The notes: generated by a model from the sequence alone, not told the origin. Numbered from the stretch's first letter, positions 45,195 to 53,718 are shown. The stretch: DNA of 64,000 nt from Rhodoferax_B ferrireducens_A (GCF_031458075.1 NZ_JAVDXT010000006.1:62001-126000), one strand, 5' to 3'. Numbers and translations: made by a program.

Positions 45195-46634
45195 TCAGGC
45201 CCCGGTGTAAGCGGTCTTCACCGTCGTGAAGAACTCCTGCGCATAACGCCCCTGCTCACGCGACCCGTAGCTGGACCCCTTGCGCCCGCCGAACGGCACG
45301 TGGTAGTCCACGCCCGCGGTCGGCAGGTTCACCATCACCATACCGGCCTGGCTGTGCCGCTTGAAGTGGGTCGCGTACTTGAGGCTGGTGGTGGCAATGC
45401 CCGCCGACAGGCCGAAGGGCGTGTTGTTGGACTCGGCCAGTGCGGCTTCGTAGTCTTTGACGCGGATCACGCTGGCCACCGGGCCAAACACTTCTTCGCG
45501 GTTGATGCGCATGGCCGCCGTGGTGTCCAGCAGCAGTGCAGGTGCCATGTAGAAGCCTTCGGTGGTGCGCTCCAGGCGGGTACCGCCGGCGACCAGCTGG
45601 GCGCCTTCGGCCTGGCCGATCGCCACGTAGTCCAGATCCTGCTGCAGCTGCGACAAGGACGACACCGGGCCGATGTCGATGCCGGCGGCCAGGGCGTCGC
45701 CGATCTTTAGCGTGGCCATGCGGGCTTGCACGGCGTCGACGAACTTGCCGTAGATGCCGTCGGTGACGATCAAACGGCTGGAGGCGGTGCAGCGCTGGCC
45801 GGTGGAGAAGAAGGCGCTTTGCACGCTGAGCTCGACGGCCTGGGCCAGGTCGGCGTCGTCCAGGATGATTTGCGGGTTCTTGCCGCCCATCTCCAGCTGG
45901 ACCTTCTTCAGGTTCACCGCGCACTGCTGGGCGATACGGCCACCCACGCCTTGTGAGCCGGTGAAGCTGATACCGCTGATGCCAGGGTGGTTCACCAGCG
46001 GGTCACCGATGACGGAGCCGCGGCCCATCACCAGGTTGAACACGCCGGCGGGGATGCCGCTGCGGCTGATGATCTCGGCCAGGGTCCAGGCACAGCCGGG
46101 GACCAGGTCGGCGGGCTTCAAGACCACGCAGTTGCCGTAGGCCAGGGCCGGGGCGATCTTCCAGGCCGGAATGGCGATGGGGAAGTTCCAGGGGGTGATC
46201 AGGCCGACCACGCCCAGCGGTTCGCGGGTGATTTCCACGCCGACACCGGAGCGTACCGAGGGCACGATCTCGCCGGTCAGGCGCAGGCATTCGCCAGCGA
46301 AGAACTTGAAGATATTGCCAGCACGGGTGGCTTCGCCAATGCCCTCAAGCTTGGTCTTGCCTTCTTCACGGGCCAGCAGCGTGCCCAGCTCTTCGCGGCG
46401 GGCCAGGATTTCGGTGCCGATCTTGTCCAGCGCATCGGCGCGGGCCTGCACATTGCCGGTAGACCAGGCGGGGAAGGCGGCTTGCGCCGCCTGCACGGCC
46501 GCGTCCAGCTGGGCCGCGTCGCCCTGGGTGTACTCGCCAATCACGTCGGCCAGGTTCGACGGGTTGATGTTGGGGGCGTAGCTGCTGCCGGCCACCCAGG
46601 CGCCGTTGATGTAGTTGTCGTGTTTTTGGGTCAT
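45195..46634 (-). CDS. 2-oxoglutarate semialdehyde (2,5-dioxovalerate) dehydrogenase
   Basis: 479-residue NAD(P)-dependent aldehyde dehydrogenase. General base Glu248 (LEMGGKNP) and nucleophile Cys282 (STGQRCTASS) are in place, with GITFTGS-like GISFTGSQGVGG before them. Its pairing with a DapA-type dehydratase, a lactonase and an aldonate dehydratase is that of the non-phosphorylating pentose route (Weimberg type), where it makes 2-oxoglutarate from its semialdehyde. Family assignment is certain; the semialdehyde specificity rests on context. Confidence 0.87.
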   Translation of the reverse strand: MTQKHDNYINGAWVAGSSYAPNINPSNLADVIGEYTQGDAAQLDAAVQAAQAAFPAWSTGNVQARADALDKIGTEILARREELGTLLAREEGKTKLEGIGEATRAGNIFKFFAGECLRLTGEIVPSVRSGVGVEITREPLGVVGLITPWNFPIAIPAWKIAPALAYGNCVVLKPADLVPGCAWTLAEIISRSGIPAGVFNLVMGRGSVIGDPLVNHPGISGISFTGSQGVGGRIAQQCAVNLKKVQLEMGGKNPQIILDDADLAQAVELSVQSAFFSTGQRCTASSRLIVTDGIYGKFVDAVQARMATLKIGDALAAGIDIGPVSSLSQLQQDLDYVAIGQAEGAQLVAGGTRLERTTEGFYMAPALLLDTTAAMRINREEVFGPVASVIRVKDYEAALAESNNTPFGLSAGIATTSLKYATHFKRHSQAGMVMVNLPTAGVDYHVPFGGRKGSSYGSREQGRYAQEFFTTVKTAYTGA

Positions 46635-46643
46635 GGTGATGCT

Positions 46644-47573
46644 TTAGGTGTTCCAGTGCAGTACCAGCGGGTCCAGCCTGCGGGCGATGTCTATCAGGCC
46701 TTTGCGCACCTCGGGGTGCATGGGCGGAAACGGGTGGCGCCCGGCTTCGCAGGCGATTACACCGCCCTCGGCCATCAAGGCCTTGGCCGTGAGGATGCCA
46801 CCCTGGCGGTTCTCGTGGTTGATCAGCGGCAGCCAGCGCTGGTACAGCCTGAAGGCCTCGTCGTGCTGGCCAGCACGGTGGGCTTCGACAATCGGGCGTA
46901 TGCCGTCGGGAAAGGCGCCGCCGGTCATGGCGCCGGTGGCGCCTGCGTCCAGATCGGCCAGCAGGGTGATGGCTTCTTCGCCGTCCCACGGGCCTTCAAT
47001 TGCATCGCCGCCCAGGCGGATCAGCTCGCGCAGCTTGCTGGCGGCACCGGCGGTCTCGATCTTGAAGTAGCTCAGCTGCTCGATCTCCTGGGCCATGCGG
47101 GCCAGGAAGGCGGCCGACAGCACGGTGCCGCTGGCGGGGGCGTCCTGGACCATGATGGGGATGGAGATCGCGTCCGACAGCCGGGCGTAGAACTCGTAGA
47201 TCTGCGCTTCTGGCACGCGGAAGGTGGCGCCGTGGTAGGGCGGCATCACCATCACCATGGCTGCGCCCATGTCCTGCGCACGGCGGCTGCGGGCTGCGCA
47301 GATGGCCGTGCCGTAGTGGGTGGTGGTGACGATCACCGGCACCCGGCCGGCCACGTGCTCCAGCACGCTGCGGGTGATCAGCTCGCGCTCGTCGTCCGAC
47401 AGCGAGAACTGCTCGGAGAAATTGGCCAGGATGCAGATGCCATTCGAGCCGGCGTCGATCATGAAGTCGATACAGCGCTTCTGGCCTTCCAGGTCCAGCG
47501 ATCCATCGGCGTGGAAGATGGTGGGCGCAACGGGAAACACGCCCTGGTAACGGGGAGGGGAGGGGGATCGCAT
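46644..47573 (-). CDS. DapA-superfamily 2-keto-3-deoxypentonate dehydratase candidate
   Basis: 309-residue class I aldolase-fold enzyme. The Schiff-base lysine is Lys171 (YFKIETAGA). The usual Tyr of true dihydrodipicolinate synthase (YNxP) is replaced by VQDAPASG, as in L-2-keto-3-deoxyarabonate dehydratases, which yield 2-oxoglutarate semialdehyde. The semialdehyde dehydrogenase follows directly. Start at ATG 47573; a TTG at 47582 overlapping the cytochrome gene stop is possible. Aldolase activity on a 2-keto-3-deoxy acid cannot be fully excluded. Confidence 0.83.
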   Translation of the reverse strand: MRSPSPPRYQGVFPVAPTIFHADGSLDLEGQKRCIDFMIDAGSNGICILANFSEQFSLSDDERELITRSVLEHVAGRVPVIVTTTHYGTAICAARSRRAQDMGAAMVMVMPPYHGATFRVPEAQIYEFYARLSDAISIPIMVQDAPASGTVLSAAFLARMAQEIEQLSYFKIETAGAASKLRELIRLGGDAIEGPWDGEEAITLLADLDAGATGAMTGGAFPDGIRPIVEAHRAGQHDEAFRLYQRWLPLINHENRQGGILTAKALMAEGGVIACEAGRHPFPPMHPEVRKGLIDIARRLDPLVLHWNT

Positions 47574-47578
47574 GGTGC

Positions 47579-48607
47579 TCAATAGTGCTCGTTGATGTTG
47601 CGGAAGGGGCCGAACTTGGCGCGCTGGTAGGCCTGTGGCGGCTGGCCGGCAAAGTTCTCGGGAATCGCAAAGCCCTGCGGGCGTAGCGCCACGTCAGGGT
47701 AGAGCTTGGTGCGGTTCGGGTTTTGCCCGCGCGGGGTGGTGTCGTCGTTCACAAAGGCGGCGATGTCCAGCGCCTCGGCAGGGGTGAGCTGCGGTTTGTC
47801 GGCGCTGGCGCCAAACGGCATGGACGCGCGGATGTAGCGCGCCAGCAGCGGCACGGCAAACATGTGGCCGGCGTTGTCATAGGTATCGCTGCCGGCCAGC
47901 GGTGGGAACATATAGCCGCCGCCTTGTGCAAAGTCGGGCTTGCGCTGGCCGCCGGCATCCACGCCGTGGCAGGCCTGGCATTTGCTGGCATACAGCTTCT
48001 GGCCGCGCACCGGATCGGCGGCGCGGGCGATGGCCTTCATGGGCAGCAGGCCCGCGCCGTCCATGGCGGCGCCGGGCTGGGTGTCCTGGGCCAGCCAGCG
48101 CAGATAGGCCAGGACGGCCTGGAACTCGGGGGCCTCTACCTTGATGGGTACTGCGCCGGCGCCAAACATGCCCATCGCGCGTTGCTCCAGCGAGATGATC
48201 TTGCCCGACTTGATGTCGAACTTGGGGTAGTCGTTGACGGCGTTGACCAGGGGCAGGGTGAACTTCTTGCTGCCGGGCAGGCCGGACGGACCGGCCTGGT
48301 GGCAGTTGACGCAGTTCAGGCTGTTCCAGTTCATGCGCTTGGATGCATCGGGGGCCAGCTTGCCCACGCGGGTGGAGGTGTTGCGCAGGATGTCGATGCC
48401 ATCGCGGATCTGGTCGCCCGCTGGGCCTGCCGGAATGCGCGCCTCGCTGGGCTCGCGCCAGGGCTGCTGCGGCCGGGCGGCATAACGTGCCAGCAGGGCT
48501 TGCGCATCGGCGGTAGGCAATGCGTCGCCCACCTTGTGCGGGGCCACATCGAAAGCCAGGGCGAAGCCCGGGACACACAGCAACAGGGATAACAAGGCGC
48601 AGCGCAT
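47579..48607 (-). CDS. Periplasmic diheme cytochrome c
   Basis: 342 residues with a Sec signal peptide (RCALLSLLLCVPGFALA) and two heme-binding motifs, CVNCH (near residue 99) and CQACH (near residue 212). Around the first motif, the segments YPKFDIKSGKIISLEQRAMG and AVLAYLRWLAQD recall TsdA/SoxA-like diheme cytochromes, though the family's conserved cysteine after RxxG is not obvious. Encoded between the aldonate dehydratase and the DapA homologue, it probably carries electrons from a sugar or lactone dehydrogenase to the respiratory chain; no such dehydrogenase gene is visible nearby. Partner unknown. Confidence 0.82.
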   Translation of the reverse strand: MRCALLSLLLCVPGFALAFDVAPHKVGDALPTADAQALLARYAARPQQPWREPSEARIPAGPAGDQIRDGIDILRNTSTRVGKLAPDASKRMNWNSLNCVNCHQAGPSGLPGSKKFTLPLVNAVNDYPKFDIKSGKIISLEQRAMGMFGAGAVPIKVEAPEFQAVLAYLRWLAQDTQPGAAMDGAGLLPMKAIARAADPVRGQKLYASKCQACHGVDAGGQRKPDFAQGGGYMFPPLAGSDTYDNAGHMFAVPLLARYIRASMPFGASADKPQLTPAEALDIAAFVNDDTTPRGQNPNRTKLYPDVALRPQGFAIPENFAGQPPQAYQRAKFGPFRNINEHY

Positions 48608-48613
48608 GGGCTC

Positions 48614-49786
48614 TTATTCCACGATGTTGAACTGGTCGAGGAACTCGGTGTTCAGCGTCAGGCCCAGGCCCGGCGTGTTGTCGTCGAGTTGCACAAAGCC
48701 GTTCTCGGCCACCGGCTCGCCTTTGAAGATGTAATAGAACAGCTCGTTGCCGACTTCCACGTCGAACATCGGGAAGTATTCGCTCATGGGCGACGCGATG
48801 GTGCTCATGGTCAGGTGGTAGTTGTGCATCTGGCCGGCGTGCGGAATCACCGGCACGCTGTAGGCCTCGCACAGCGCGTTGATCTTGTGCGCGGCGGTGA
48901 TGCCGCCGACGCGGTTGGTGTCGTACTGCACTACGCTCACGGCCTTGCGTTCCAGCAGCTGCTTGAAGCCGTAGAGGCTGAATTCATGCTCGCCACCGCT
49001 GATGGGCACGATGTTCATGGCGTTGAGTTCGGCGTAGCCGTCGATGTCGTCGGCGATCACCGGTTCTTCCAGCCAGCGCGGTTCAAACTTGGCCAACTTG
49101 GGCAGCATACGTTTGGCGTACTCCAGGTTCCAGCCCATGTAGCACTCCAGCATCAGGTCGGCGTCGTAGCCAATCACTTCGCGCACGGCTTCCACCGACT
49201 TCAGGTTCTCGGCCACGCCGTGCTGCAGGTGCGCCGGGCCGTAGCCGAAGCGCATCTTGAAGGCGGTGAAACCCTGGTCCTTGAAGGTCTGGGCTTCCTT
49301 TTGCATCTCGGCCAGATCGGTGCGGTACAGCTTGCTGTAGTAGCAGGGGATCTTCTCCTTGGTGCGGCCACCCAGCAGCTTGAACACCGGCTTGTTGACC
49401 GACTTGCCCAGGATGTCCCAGATGGCGAGGTCGATGGCCGAGATCGCGCCCATGGTCACGCCCTTGCGGCCCCAGGCGTGGGTGGCGCGGTACATGCGCT
49501 GCCACAGGTATTCGTAGTCCCAGGGGTCCTGGCCGATGACCAGCGGTGCCAGGTATTCGTCGATGATGGCCTTGGCGATCTTGGGGGCTAGCGCCACGTT
49601 GCCGAGGCCGACGATGCCGTCGTCGGTTTCGATCTCCACCACCGTCCAGGAGTGGAAGCGGAAGGTGCTCATGCTTTCGGTCTTGGAATACACCAGGTCC
49701 ATGGCGTTGGAGCAGAAATTGCCTTGGGGTGGAACGGTCTTGCCCTTCCATTCGAAAACACGGGCGCGGACGGATTTGATTTTCAT
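48614..49786 (-). CDS. Rhamnonate dehydratase-like enolase-superfamily sugar acid dehydratase
   Basis: 390-residue mandelate-racemase-type enzyme predicted to dehydrate an aldonic acid to a 2-keto-3-deoxy acid. Metal ligands appear as Glu214 (LMLECYMG), Glu240 (RWLEEP) and Glu266 (SGGEHEF); the first position is Asp in rhamnonate dehydratase as I recall it. His267, Asp289 (QYDTNRVGG) and catalytic His316 (IPHAGQMHN) match the RhmD-type His-Asp arrangement. With the DapA-like and semialdehyde dehydrogenase genes next to it, a pentonate (for example arabinonate, lyxonate or xylonate) is the likelier substrate than rhamnonate. CAGGAGA precedes the ATG. Confidence 0.82.
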   Translation of the reverse strand: MKIKSVRARVFEWKGKTVPPQGNFCSNAMDLVYSKTESMSTFRFHSWTVVEIETDDGIVGLGNVALAPKIAKAIIDEYLAPLVIGQDPWDYEYLWQRMYRATHAWGRKGVTMGAISAIDLAIWDILGKSVNKPVFKLLGGRTKEKIPCYYSKLYRTDLAEMQKEAQTFKDQGFTAFKMRFGYGPAHLQHGVAENLKSVEAVREVIGYDADLMLECYMGWNLEYAKRMLPKLAKFEPRWLEEPVIADDIDGYAELNAMNIVPISGGEHEFSLYGFKQLLERKAVSVVQYDTNRVGGITAAHKINALCEAYSVPVIPHAGQMHNYHLTMSTIASPMSEYFPMFDVEVGNELFYYIFKGEPVAENGFVQLDDNTPGLGLTLNTEFLDQFNIVE

Positions 49787-49801
49787 GCAGAGTCTCCTGT
49801 T

Positions 49802-50818
49802 TCAGTGGTTGTGCGTAGCCAGGCCCATGCGGGCGGCAATGCGGAATGCGTTGTAGGTGGCGTTGACGTCGGCCTTGCCTTGGCCGGCGATGTCGTAGGC
49901 CGTGCCGTGGGCCGGCGTGGTGATGGGCACGGGCAGGCCGCCCTGGACTGTCACGCCCTTGCTGAAGCCCATCAGCTTGATGGCGATCTGGCCCTGGTCG
50001 TGGTACATGGTGACGATGGCCTGGTACTCGCCGTCGCGGGCCTTCAGGAAGATGGTGTCGGCCGGGAACGGGCCGGCAATCGCCAGGCCCTGGGCATTCA
50101 GCGCGGCGACGGCCGGGGCGATGATGTCTACCTCTTCGCGGCCGCAGGTGCCGCCGTCGCCGCCGTGCGGGTTGAAGGCCGCCACCGCCACCTTGGGTGC
50201 CGCCACGCCCGCCGCCTGCAGCGAACGGTAGATCAGCTGTGTAGCTTGCTGGATGCGCTCCTGGCTCAGGTAGCTGGCCGCGTCTTTCAGCGGGATGTGC
50301 GAGGACACGCGCGAGGTCCACAGATCGCCCAGGGTGTTGAACTCGCAGAAGTAGCTGGTCACACCCAGGTACTGGGCAAAGTGGTGCAGCTCGTCTTCGT
50401 GCTGCAGGCCGCCTTGCTTCATGGCGAACTTGTTCAGCGGGGCGAAGCAGATGGCATCCACCTCCTTGCGCTGGGTTGCGTCCATGCAGGCATTCAGCAC
50501 CTGCAGTACCGACGCGCCACCTGTGGCCTGGGCCTGGCTGCGCTGCACCTGGGCGGCATCCACGGTGTCCATTGCCAGCCACGCGGCCTGGCCGGTGTCG
50601 GCGCGGCTGCGGACTTCGGCAAAGCTGCTGACCGGCGTGGTTTCTACCTGCACGCCAGCGATCTTTTGCCCATCGGCCCACAGCCAGGGGTCGCCCACCA
50701 GCACGATGTTGGCGTGCTGGGTGGCATCGGTCTGGCCCAGCAGGCGGGCGATCAATTCCGGGCCAATGCCTGCGGGGTCGCCGAGAGTCAGGGCAACGAC
50801 GGGTTTACGGTTTTGCAT
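49802..50818 (-). CDS. PdxA-family dehydrogenase (PdxA2-like, four-carbon acid sugar phosphate)
   Basis: 338-residue NAD-dependent beta-decarboxylating dehydrogenase of the PdxA family. TLGDPAGIGPELI opens the chain and metal-binding residues lie in APLNKFAMK, DLWTSRVSSHIPL and TMYHDQGQIAIKLMGF...TTPAHGTAYDIAGQG. PdxA makes pyridoxal precursors, whereas PdxA2 paralogues oxidise tetronate 4-phosphates in sugar-acid gene clusters. Its place in this catabolic operon, and a tetronate cluster 2 kb away, favour the latter. GAGGAGA precedes the ATG. No second DUF1537 kinase for D-threonate is visible, so the exact substrate stays open. Confidence 0.8.
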   Translation of the reverse strand: MQNRKPVVALTLGDPAGIGPELIARLLGQTDATQHANIVLVGDPWLWADGQKIAGVQVETTPVSSFAEVRSRADTGQAAWLAMDTVDAAQVQRSQAQATGGASVLQVLNACMDATQRKEVDAICFAPLNKFAMKQGGLQHEDELHHFAQYLGVTSYFCEFNTLGDLWTSRVSSHIPLKDAASYLSQERIQQATQLIYRSLQAAGVAAPKVAVAAFNPHGGDGGTCGREEVDIIAPAVAALNAQGLAIAGPFPADTIFLKARDGEYQAIVTMYHDQGQIAIKLMGFSKGVTVQGGLPVPITTPAHGTAYDIAGQGKADVNATYNAFRIAARMGLATHNH

Positions 50819-50835
50819 GGTTTCTCCTCAAATGC

Positions 50836-51810
50836 TCAATCAAGCTTGATGTTCTTGCGCTGGATCAAATCGCCGAAGCGTTTGTATTCAGCGTTGTGAA
50901 AGTCCTGGAATTTGGCCTGCGCCATCGGCGTGATCTCGGCGCCTATGCCTTCCAGCCGGGTGATGGTTTCGGGCATGGCCAGCACCTTGTTGACTTCGGC
51001 CAGCACCCGCTCCTGCACCGCCTTGGGCGTGCTCGACGGCATGTAGATGCCGTACCAGGCGCTCATCTCCACGCCTTTGACGCCGGACTCGGCCAGGGTT
51101 GGCACATCGGGCAGCTGGGCATTGCGCTTGGGCGCGGCAACCGCCAGGGCCTTGATCTTGCCGGCCTTGATCTGGCCGATCACCGAGGGCAGGGTGTCAA
51201 AGCTCATCTGCACCTGGCCGCCGATCAGGTCGACCATGGCCGGGCCGCTGCCGCGGTAGGGGATGTGGGTGATGAACACGCCGGCTGATTCCTTGAACAG
51301 CTCGGCCGCGATGTGCTGGGTGCTGCCGGCGCCGCTGGTGGCGTAGTTCAGCTGGCCGGGCTTGACCTTAGCCAGCTTGACCAGGGACTGCACATCGTTG
51401 GCGCCCAGCGCGTTGTTGACCACCAGCACATTCGGCACCGATCCGACGAAGGCCACGGGCACCAGGTCCTTGTTGCTGTCGTAGTTGAGCTTCAGCAGAT
51501 GCGGCGCAATCGCCTGGGCGGTGGATACGCCCATTAGCAGGGTGTGGCCGTCGGTGGACTTGGCCACCGCGTCGGCTGCCAGGGTGTTGGACGCGCCGGG
51601 TTTGTTCTCTACCACCACGGCTTGCTTGAGCAGCGGGCCCAGGCGGTCGGCCACGGCGCGGGCCATGGCATCGGTGCCGCCACCGGGGGCCGAGCCGACC
51701 AGAATCCGCACGGGTTTGCCAGGCCATTCCTGCGCCAGTGCCGGGGCGGCGATGCAGCAGCAGGCCATGGCGGCAGCAGCAGCCCACGCGGTGAAGGGAA
51801 TGTTCGCCAT
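50836..51810 (-). CDS. TctC/Bug-family tripartite tricarboxylate transporter substrate-binding protein
   Basis: 324-residue periplasmic receptor. Signal peptide to about residue 26 (CCIAAPALA), then the family opening WPGKPVRILVGSAPGGGTDAMARAVADRLG and GVPTLAESG-like DVPTLAESGVKGVEMSAWYGI. Receptors of this family bind carboxylates, are extremely abundant in Burkholderiales and usually lack TctAB partners nearby, as here. First gene of the eleven-gene minus-strand unit and divergent from a LysR gene, so a sugar acid may be its ligand. TGGAGACA precedes the ATG. Confidence 0.9.
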   Translation of the reverse strand: MANIPFTAWAAAAAMACCCIAAPALAQEWPGKPVRILVGSAPGGGTDAMARAVADRLGPLLKQAVVVENKPGASNTLAADAVAKSTDGHTLLMGVSTAQAIAPHLLKLNYDSNKDLVPVAFVGSVPNVLVVNNALGANDVQSLVKLAKVKPGQLNYATSGAGSTQHIAAELFKESAGVFITHIPYRGSGPAMVDLIGGQVQMSFDTLPSVIGQIKAGKIKALAVAAPKRNAQLPDVPTLAESGVKGVEMSAWYGIYMPSSTPKAVQERVLAEVNKVLAMPETITRLEGIGAEITPMAQAKFQDFHNAEYKRFGDLIQRKNIKLD

Positions 51811-51907
51811 GCTTGTCTCCAGATGTATTTATGGACTGCATCTTAGAAAGCCGATTGATTCCCGTATATTGAAAGAATTTGATGCATTGATTCCAAGGGG
51901 TTATCAA
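51811..51907. promoter_or_regulatory. Divergent promoter region between the pentonate operon and lysR
   Basis: 97 bases with the nine-base word ATTGATTCC occurring twice (near 51854 and 51891), plus GACTGCATC/GATGCA. This is the expected place for LysR-type regulator binding controlling both directions. No exact T-N11-A box was proven. Confidence 0.5.
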
Positions 51908-52831
51908 ATGAGCGCCACCACCGACACCACCTCGCAGCTGCTGAACCGCTTGCGCATGCGCCAGATTGCCCTGCTGCTGGCCATCGACGAGCACCGCACC
52001 CTGCATGCGGCCTCGCAACAGCTGGGCATGACCCAGCCCGCAGCCACCAAGATGCTGCACGAGCTGGAGGACGCGCTGGGCCAGCCGCTGTTCGACCGCG
52101 TGGGCCGCGGTCTGCAGCTCAACCCCGCGGGGCAGGCGGTGATGAACACCTTCCGCGGCATGCGCGGCACCATGGAGGCCTTGAACCGTGAGCTGCAGGC
52201 GCTGCGGCTGGGCGGGGCGGGCAAGCTGTTCATCGGCAGCATCATGGCTGCGTCGCCGGTGCTGCTGACCGACACCCTGATCCGCCTGAAGGACGAGTAC
52301 CCGCTGCTGGCCATCGAGATTGCGGTGGACACCAGCGACCGGCTGATGGACCAGATGCGCGAAGGCGCGCTGGACGTGGTGATCGGCCGCATGCTGGGCC
52401 CGGTGCGGCAGAACCACCACTTCCGGCCGATTGGCGAGGAGCCGCTGTCCATCGTGGTGGCCACCGACCACCCGCTGGCCGGCAAAGCCCGCGTGTCGTT
52501 TGACGACATGCTGCAGTTTCCGTGGATTCTGCAGCCGCACGGCAGCCCGATGCGCGAGGTACTGGAGCAGGAATTCCGCGACCACCACACCACCTTCCGC
52601 CGCGGCCTGATCGAGACTTCGTCCATCCTGACCACCACCAACCTGATCTTCAAGACCCAGATGATTGCGGTGATCCCCGAGTCCAGTGCCAGCCGCTACC
52701 AGACCCACGGCCTGCTGAAGATCCTGCCCTACACCATCGACCACAAGCTGGCCGCCTACGGCAGCATCGTGCGCAGCGACCGGCCGGTCAGCGTGGCGGC
52801 CGCGCGCTTTCTGGAATTGCTGCACGCGTAG
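51908..52831 (+). CDS. LysR-type transcriptional regulator
   Basis: 307 residues with an N-terminal winged helix (RMRQIALLLAIDEHRTLHAASQQLGMTQPAATKMLHELEDALGQPLFDR) and a periplasmic-binding-protein-like effector domain from about residue 95 (LFIGSIMAASPVLLTDTLIRLKDEYPLLAIEIAVDTSDRLMDQMREGALDVVIGR). Start at ATG 51908 after AAGGGG; upstream in-frame sequence looks non-coding. Divergent from the pentonate operon, whose activator or repressor it likely is. Resembles the GbpR/chvE-type regulators of galactose or sugar-acid transport, a tentative comparison. Confidence 0.88.
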   Translation: MSATTDTTSQLLNRLRMRQIALLLAIDEHRTLHAASQQLGMTQPAATKMLHELEDALGQPLFDRVGRGLQLNPAGQAVMNTFRGMRGTMEALNRELQALRLGGAGKLFIGSIMAASPVLLTDTLIRLKDEYPLLAIEIAVDTSDRLMDQMREGALDVVIGRMLGPVRQNHHFRPIGEEPLSIVVATDHPLAGKARVSFDDMLQFPWILQPHGSPMREVLEQEFRDHHTTFRRGLIETSSILTTTNLIFKTQMIAVIPESSASRYQTHGLLKILPYTIDHKLAAYGSIVRSDRPVSVAAARFLELLHA

Positions 52832-52844
52832 ATTCAAGCCATTT

Positions 52845-52887
52845 AAGGCTCTGGCGCAGGTAGGACGTGCGCATGAAGCTATAAATT
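52845..52887 (+). repeat. Dispersed repeat copy (g) between lysR and otnI
   Basis: AAGGCTCTGGCGCAGGTAGG, then GTGCGCATGAAGCTATAAATT: same element order as copies f and h. It occupies the short space between the convergent lysR and otnI stops. Confidence 0.7.
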
Positions 52888-52899
52888 GTGTAGCGAGCG

Positions 52900-53691
52900 C
52901 TATCGCGGTAGCCAGCCCAGCCCTGCAGATGTGCCGCCGGCTACAGCACCGCGCCGGGGCCGGTATTCGCAGCCTACGTGGCCGGTGTAGCCCAGCGTGT
53001 CGAGCAGCGCGAACAAATAAGGGTAGTTGATTTCGCCCTGGTCCGGCTCATGCCGCTCGGGCACGCCGGCGATCTGGATGTGGCCGACCCGGCCGGTGGG
53101 CAGATGCCGGCGCAGCTGCATCGCCAGGTCGCCCTCCATGATCTGGCAGTGGTACAGGTCCATCTGCACCTTGAGATTGGCCGCGCCCACGGCCTGCACG
53201 ATGGCATGCGCTTGGTCTTGCCGGCTCAGGAAGTAGCCGGGCATGTCGCGGCTGTTGATGGGCTCGATCAGCACGTCCACACCCGCCGCCGCGGCCTGCT
53301 CTGCGGCCCAGGCCAGGTTCGCTTCGTAGCGCGGGAGCAGCTTGTCGCGGTCCTGGTCTGTCGGCACGATGCCGGCCATCACATGGATGCGCGGGCAGGC
53401 CAGGGTCTGGGCGTAGTCCAGGGCCCGCTGGATGCCATCGCGGAACTCGGCCTCCCGGCCCGGCAGGCAGGCCATGCCGCGCTCGCCCGCCTCCCAGTCA
53501 CCGGGTGGCGCGTTGAACAGCACCTGGCGCAGGCCGTGGGCTTGCAATTGCGCGGCCAGATCGGCGGCAGGGAGGGCGTAGGGGAACAGGAATTCGACGG
53601 CGCTAAAGCCGTCCGCGGCGGCGGCAGCAAAGCGATCGATGAAGGCATGCTCGGGATAGAGCATGCTGAGGTTGGCGGCAAATTGGGGCAT
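52900..53691 (-). CDS. otnI: 2-oxo-tetronate isomerase (OtnI; hydroxypyruvate isomerase family)
   Basis: 263-residue TIM-barrel sugar-phosphate-isomerase-like enzyme. Metal-binding and catalytic regions appear as DVLIEPINSRDMPGYFL (Glu), QMDLYHCQIMEGD (Asp, His), HIQIAGVPERHEPDQGEINY and GHVGCEYRPRRG (Glu, Tyr), as in Hyi/OtnI. In the L-threonate and D-erythronate pathways it interconverts 2-oxo- and 3-oxo-tetronate. It is the last gene of the tetronate unit, downstream of the hydrolase and the MITE-like element. Confidence in OtnI over plain hydroxypyruvate isomerase comes from the neighbouring otnK, otnC, denD and ltnD. Confidence 0.87.
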   Translation of the reverse strand: MPQFAANLSMLYPEHAFIDRFAAAAADGFSAVEFLFPYALPAADLAAQLQAHGLRQVLFNAPPGDWEAGERGMACLPGREAEFRDGIQRALDYAQTLACPRIHVMAGIVPTDQDRDKLLPRYEANLAWAAEQAAAAGVDVLIEPINSRDMPGYFLSRQDQAHAIVQAVGAANLKVQMDLYHCQIMEGDLAMQLRRHLPTGRVGHIQIAGVPERHEPDQGEINYPYLFALLDTLGYTGHVGCEYRPRRGAVAGGTSAGLGWLPR

Positions 53692-53718
53692 GGTGTTTTC
53701 TGGTGGCGTAAGAAGGAG

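Noticed and set aside
51485..51907. Upstream extension of the LysR reading frame
   Set aside because: The frame continues upstream only because it is open opposite the TctC gene; the family N-terminus and AAGGGG ribosome site support ATG 51908.
51368..52837. 489-codon minus-strand frame across lysR and the divergent promoter
   Set aside because: Runs opposite a full LysR gene and then through a real receptor gene in another frame; not plausible as a gene.
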